DNA from: Chitinophagales bacterium
Lineage (GTDB): Bacteria > Bacteroidota > Bacteroidia > Chitinophagales > JADIYW01
Assembly: GCA_020848315.1 (NCBI GenBank)
Contig: JADLAH010000335.1
Span: forward strand, 1-5,561
Direction: 5' to 3'
DNA: 5,561 nt
Below, in pieces: positions 5,096 to 5,561 of the stretch (position 1 is its first letter; every line of letters starts with the position of its first letter). A program made the translations under genes and the position numbers. The notes under the pieces were generated by a model. It saw only the letters and a program-made list of their open reading frames with translations, was not told where the DNA came from and ran no database searches.

Positions 5096-5561
5096 TTTAA
5101 ATTAGTTTTAGAGTTAAATATTTCTTTCGCTGTGTCAAACAAATAATAGACCATCGGAACTAAAAATACGGTCAAAATTAATGAAGAAAGAAGTCCACCA
5201 ATGATTACCCAAGCCAAACCGTTTTTCCATTCTGCTGCTGTTCCTGTCGCCATTGCGATGGGAAGCATACCAACTACCATTGAAAGGGTTGTCATAAGGA
5301 TTGGTCGCATACGACCTTTGCCTGCTATGATTAAGGCTTCTTTAAAATGTTTACCTTCTGCTTTTAATTGATTGGTAAAATCAACAATTAGAATAGCGTT
5401 TTTTACCACTAAGCCCATTAGCATAATTAAACCCAATAAGGCGAACAAACTTAAATTGCTTAACGACAAATTCAATGCGAAAAATGCCCCAATTGCTGCT
5501 ACTGGAATAGAAAACAAAACTACCAATGGATAAACGAAACTGTCATACAGTGCTACCATAA
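5092..5561 (-). CDS. RND-family efflux pump permease, C-terminal part (5' end outside window)
   Basis: The last 155 or so residues of an AcrB-like inner-membrane proton-driven transporter; full members run to about 1,000-1,050 residues, so most of the gene lies beyond 5561. The first visible Met (MVALYDSF) falls inside the conserved ALYxSFxYP region and is not the start. Visible are the last membrane helices: LVVLFSIPVAAIGAFFAL, then GLIMLMGLVVKNAILIVDF with K53 aligning to AcrB Lys940, then GRMRPILMTT with R83 and T90 aligning to Arg971 and Thr978, and a final helix ending in FLVPMVYYL. These are proton-relay positions, so the visible part looks functional. The AEWKNGLAW segment favours the multidrug (HAE1-like) rather than the metal-export branch, but substrate cannot be assigned. 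The membrane-fusion and outer-membrane partners would be expected upstream, outside the window. Its TGA overlaps the DUF2141 start. Confidence 0.92.
   Translation of the reverse strand, partial: MVALYDSFVYPLVVLFSIPVAAIGAFFALNLSLSNLSLFALLGLIMLMGLVVKNAILIVDFTNQLKAEGKHFKEALIIAGKGRMRPILMTTLSMVVGMLPIAMATGTAAEWKNGLAWVIIGGLLSSLILTVFLVPMVYYLFDTAKEIFNSKTNLK

Overview
The window looks like chromosomal or mobile DNA of a Bacteroidota bacterium, probably of the Chitinophagales type. Three things point there: a secreted serine hydrolase with a type IX secretion (T9SS) C-terminal sorting domain, DUF4476 and DUF2141 proteins, and -7 boxes of the Bacteroidota form TAnnTTTG placed just upstream of genes. Shine-Dalgarno sequences are largely absent. 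The phylum is well supported; the finer rank is an impression.

Plus-strand part, 1-3788. The 3' end of a DUF4476 gene closes with a strong intrinsic terminator (217-245). Next comes a signal-peptide-bearing beta-lactamase-fold serine hydrolase with a T9SS tail (288-1595). A YdjM-type membrane-bound metal-dependent hydrolase (1678-2691) follows, with a small YbcJ-like S4 RNA-binding protein one base behind it (2693-2899). A second likely pair is a J-domain/KTSC fusion protein (2979-3422) and a HopJ-family protein (3438-3788), 15 bases apart and behind a good -7 box.

Minus-strand part, 3782-5561. An isoprenylcysteine carboxylmethyltransferase-like membrane protein (3782-4360) converges on the HopJ gene and overlaps its end by 7 bases. 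About 285 bases of AT-rich DNA without a convincing gene follow. Then comes the end of an operon read toward lower coordinates: the C-terminal part of an RND efflux pump permease (5092-5561, running off the window) and, coupled through an ATGA overlap, a small exported DUF2141 protein (4646-5095).

Base composition changes near 4361. Lines sampled by hand are about 43-53% GC on the left, and mostly 22-30% on the right, with a conserved RND stretch near 48%. The right side may be acquired DNA, or the contig may join two sources. I see no clear new system. The points most worth a second look are this junction, the RND-DUF2141 coupling, and the J-domain/KTSC-HopJ pair lying next to an S4 protein. 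No tRNA, rRNA, CRISPR array, insertion sequence or attachment site was recognised.
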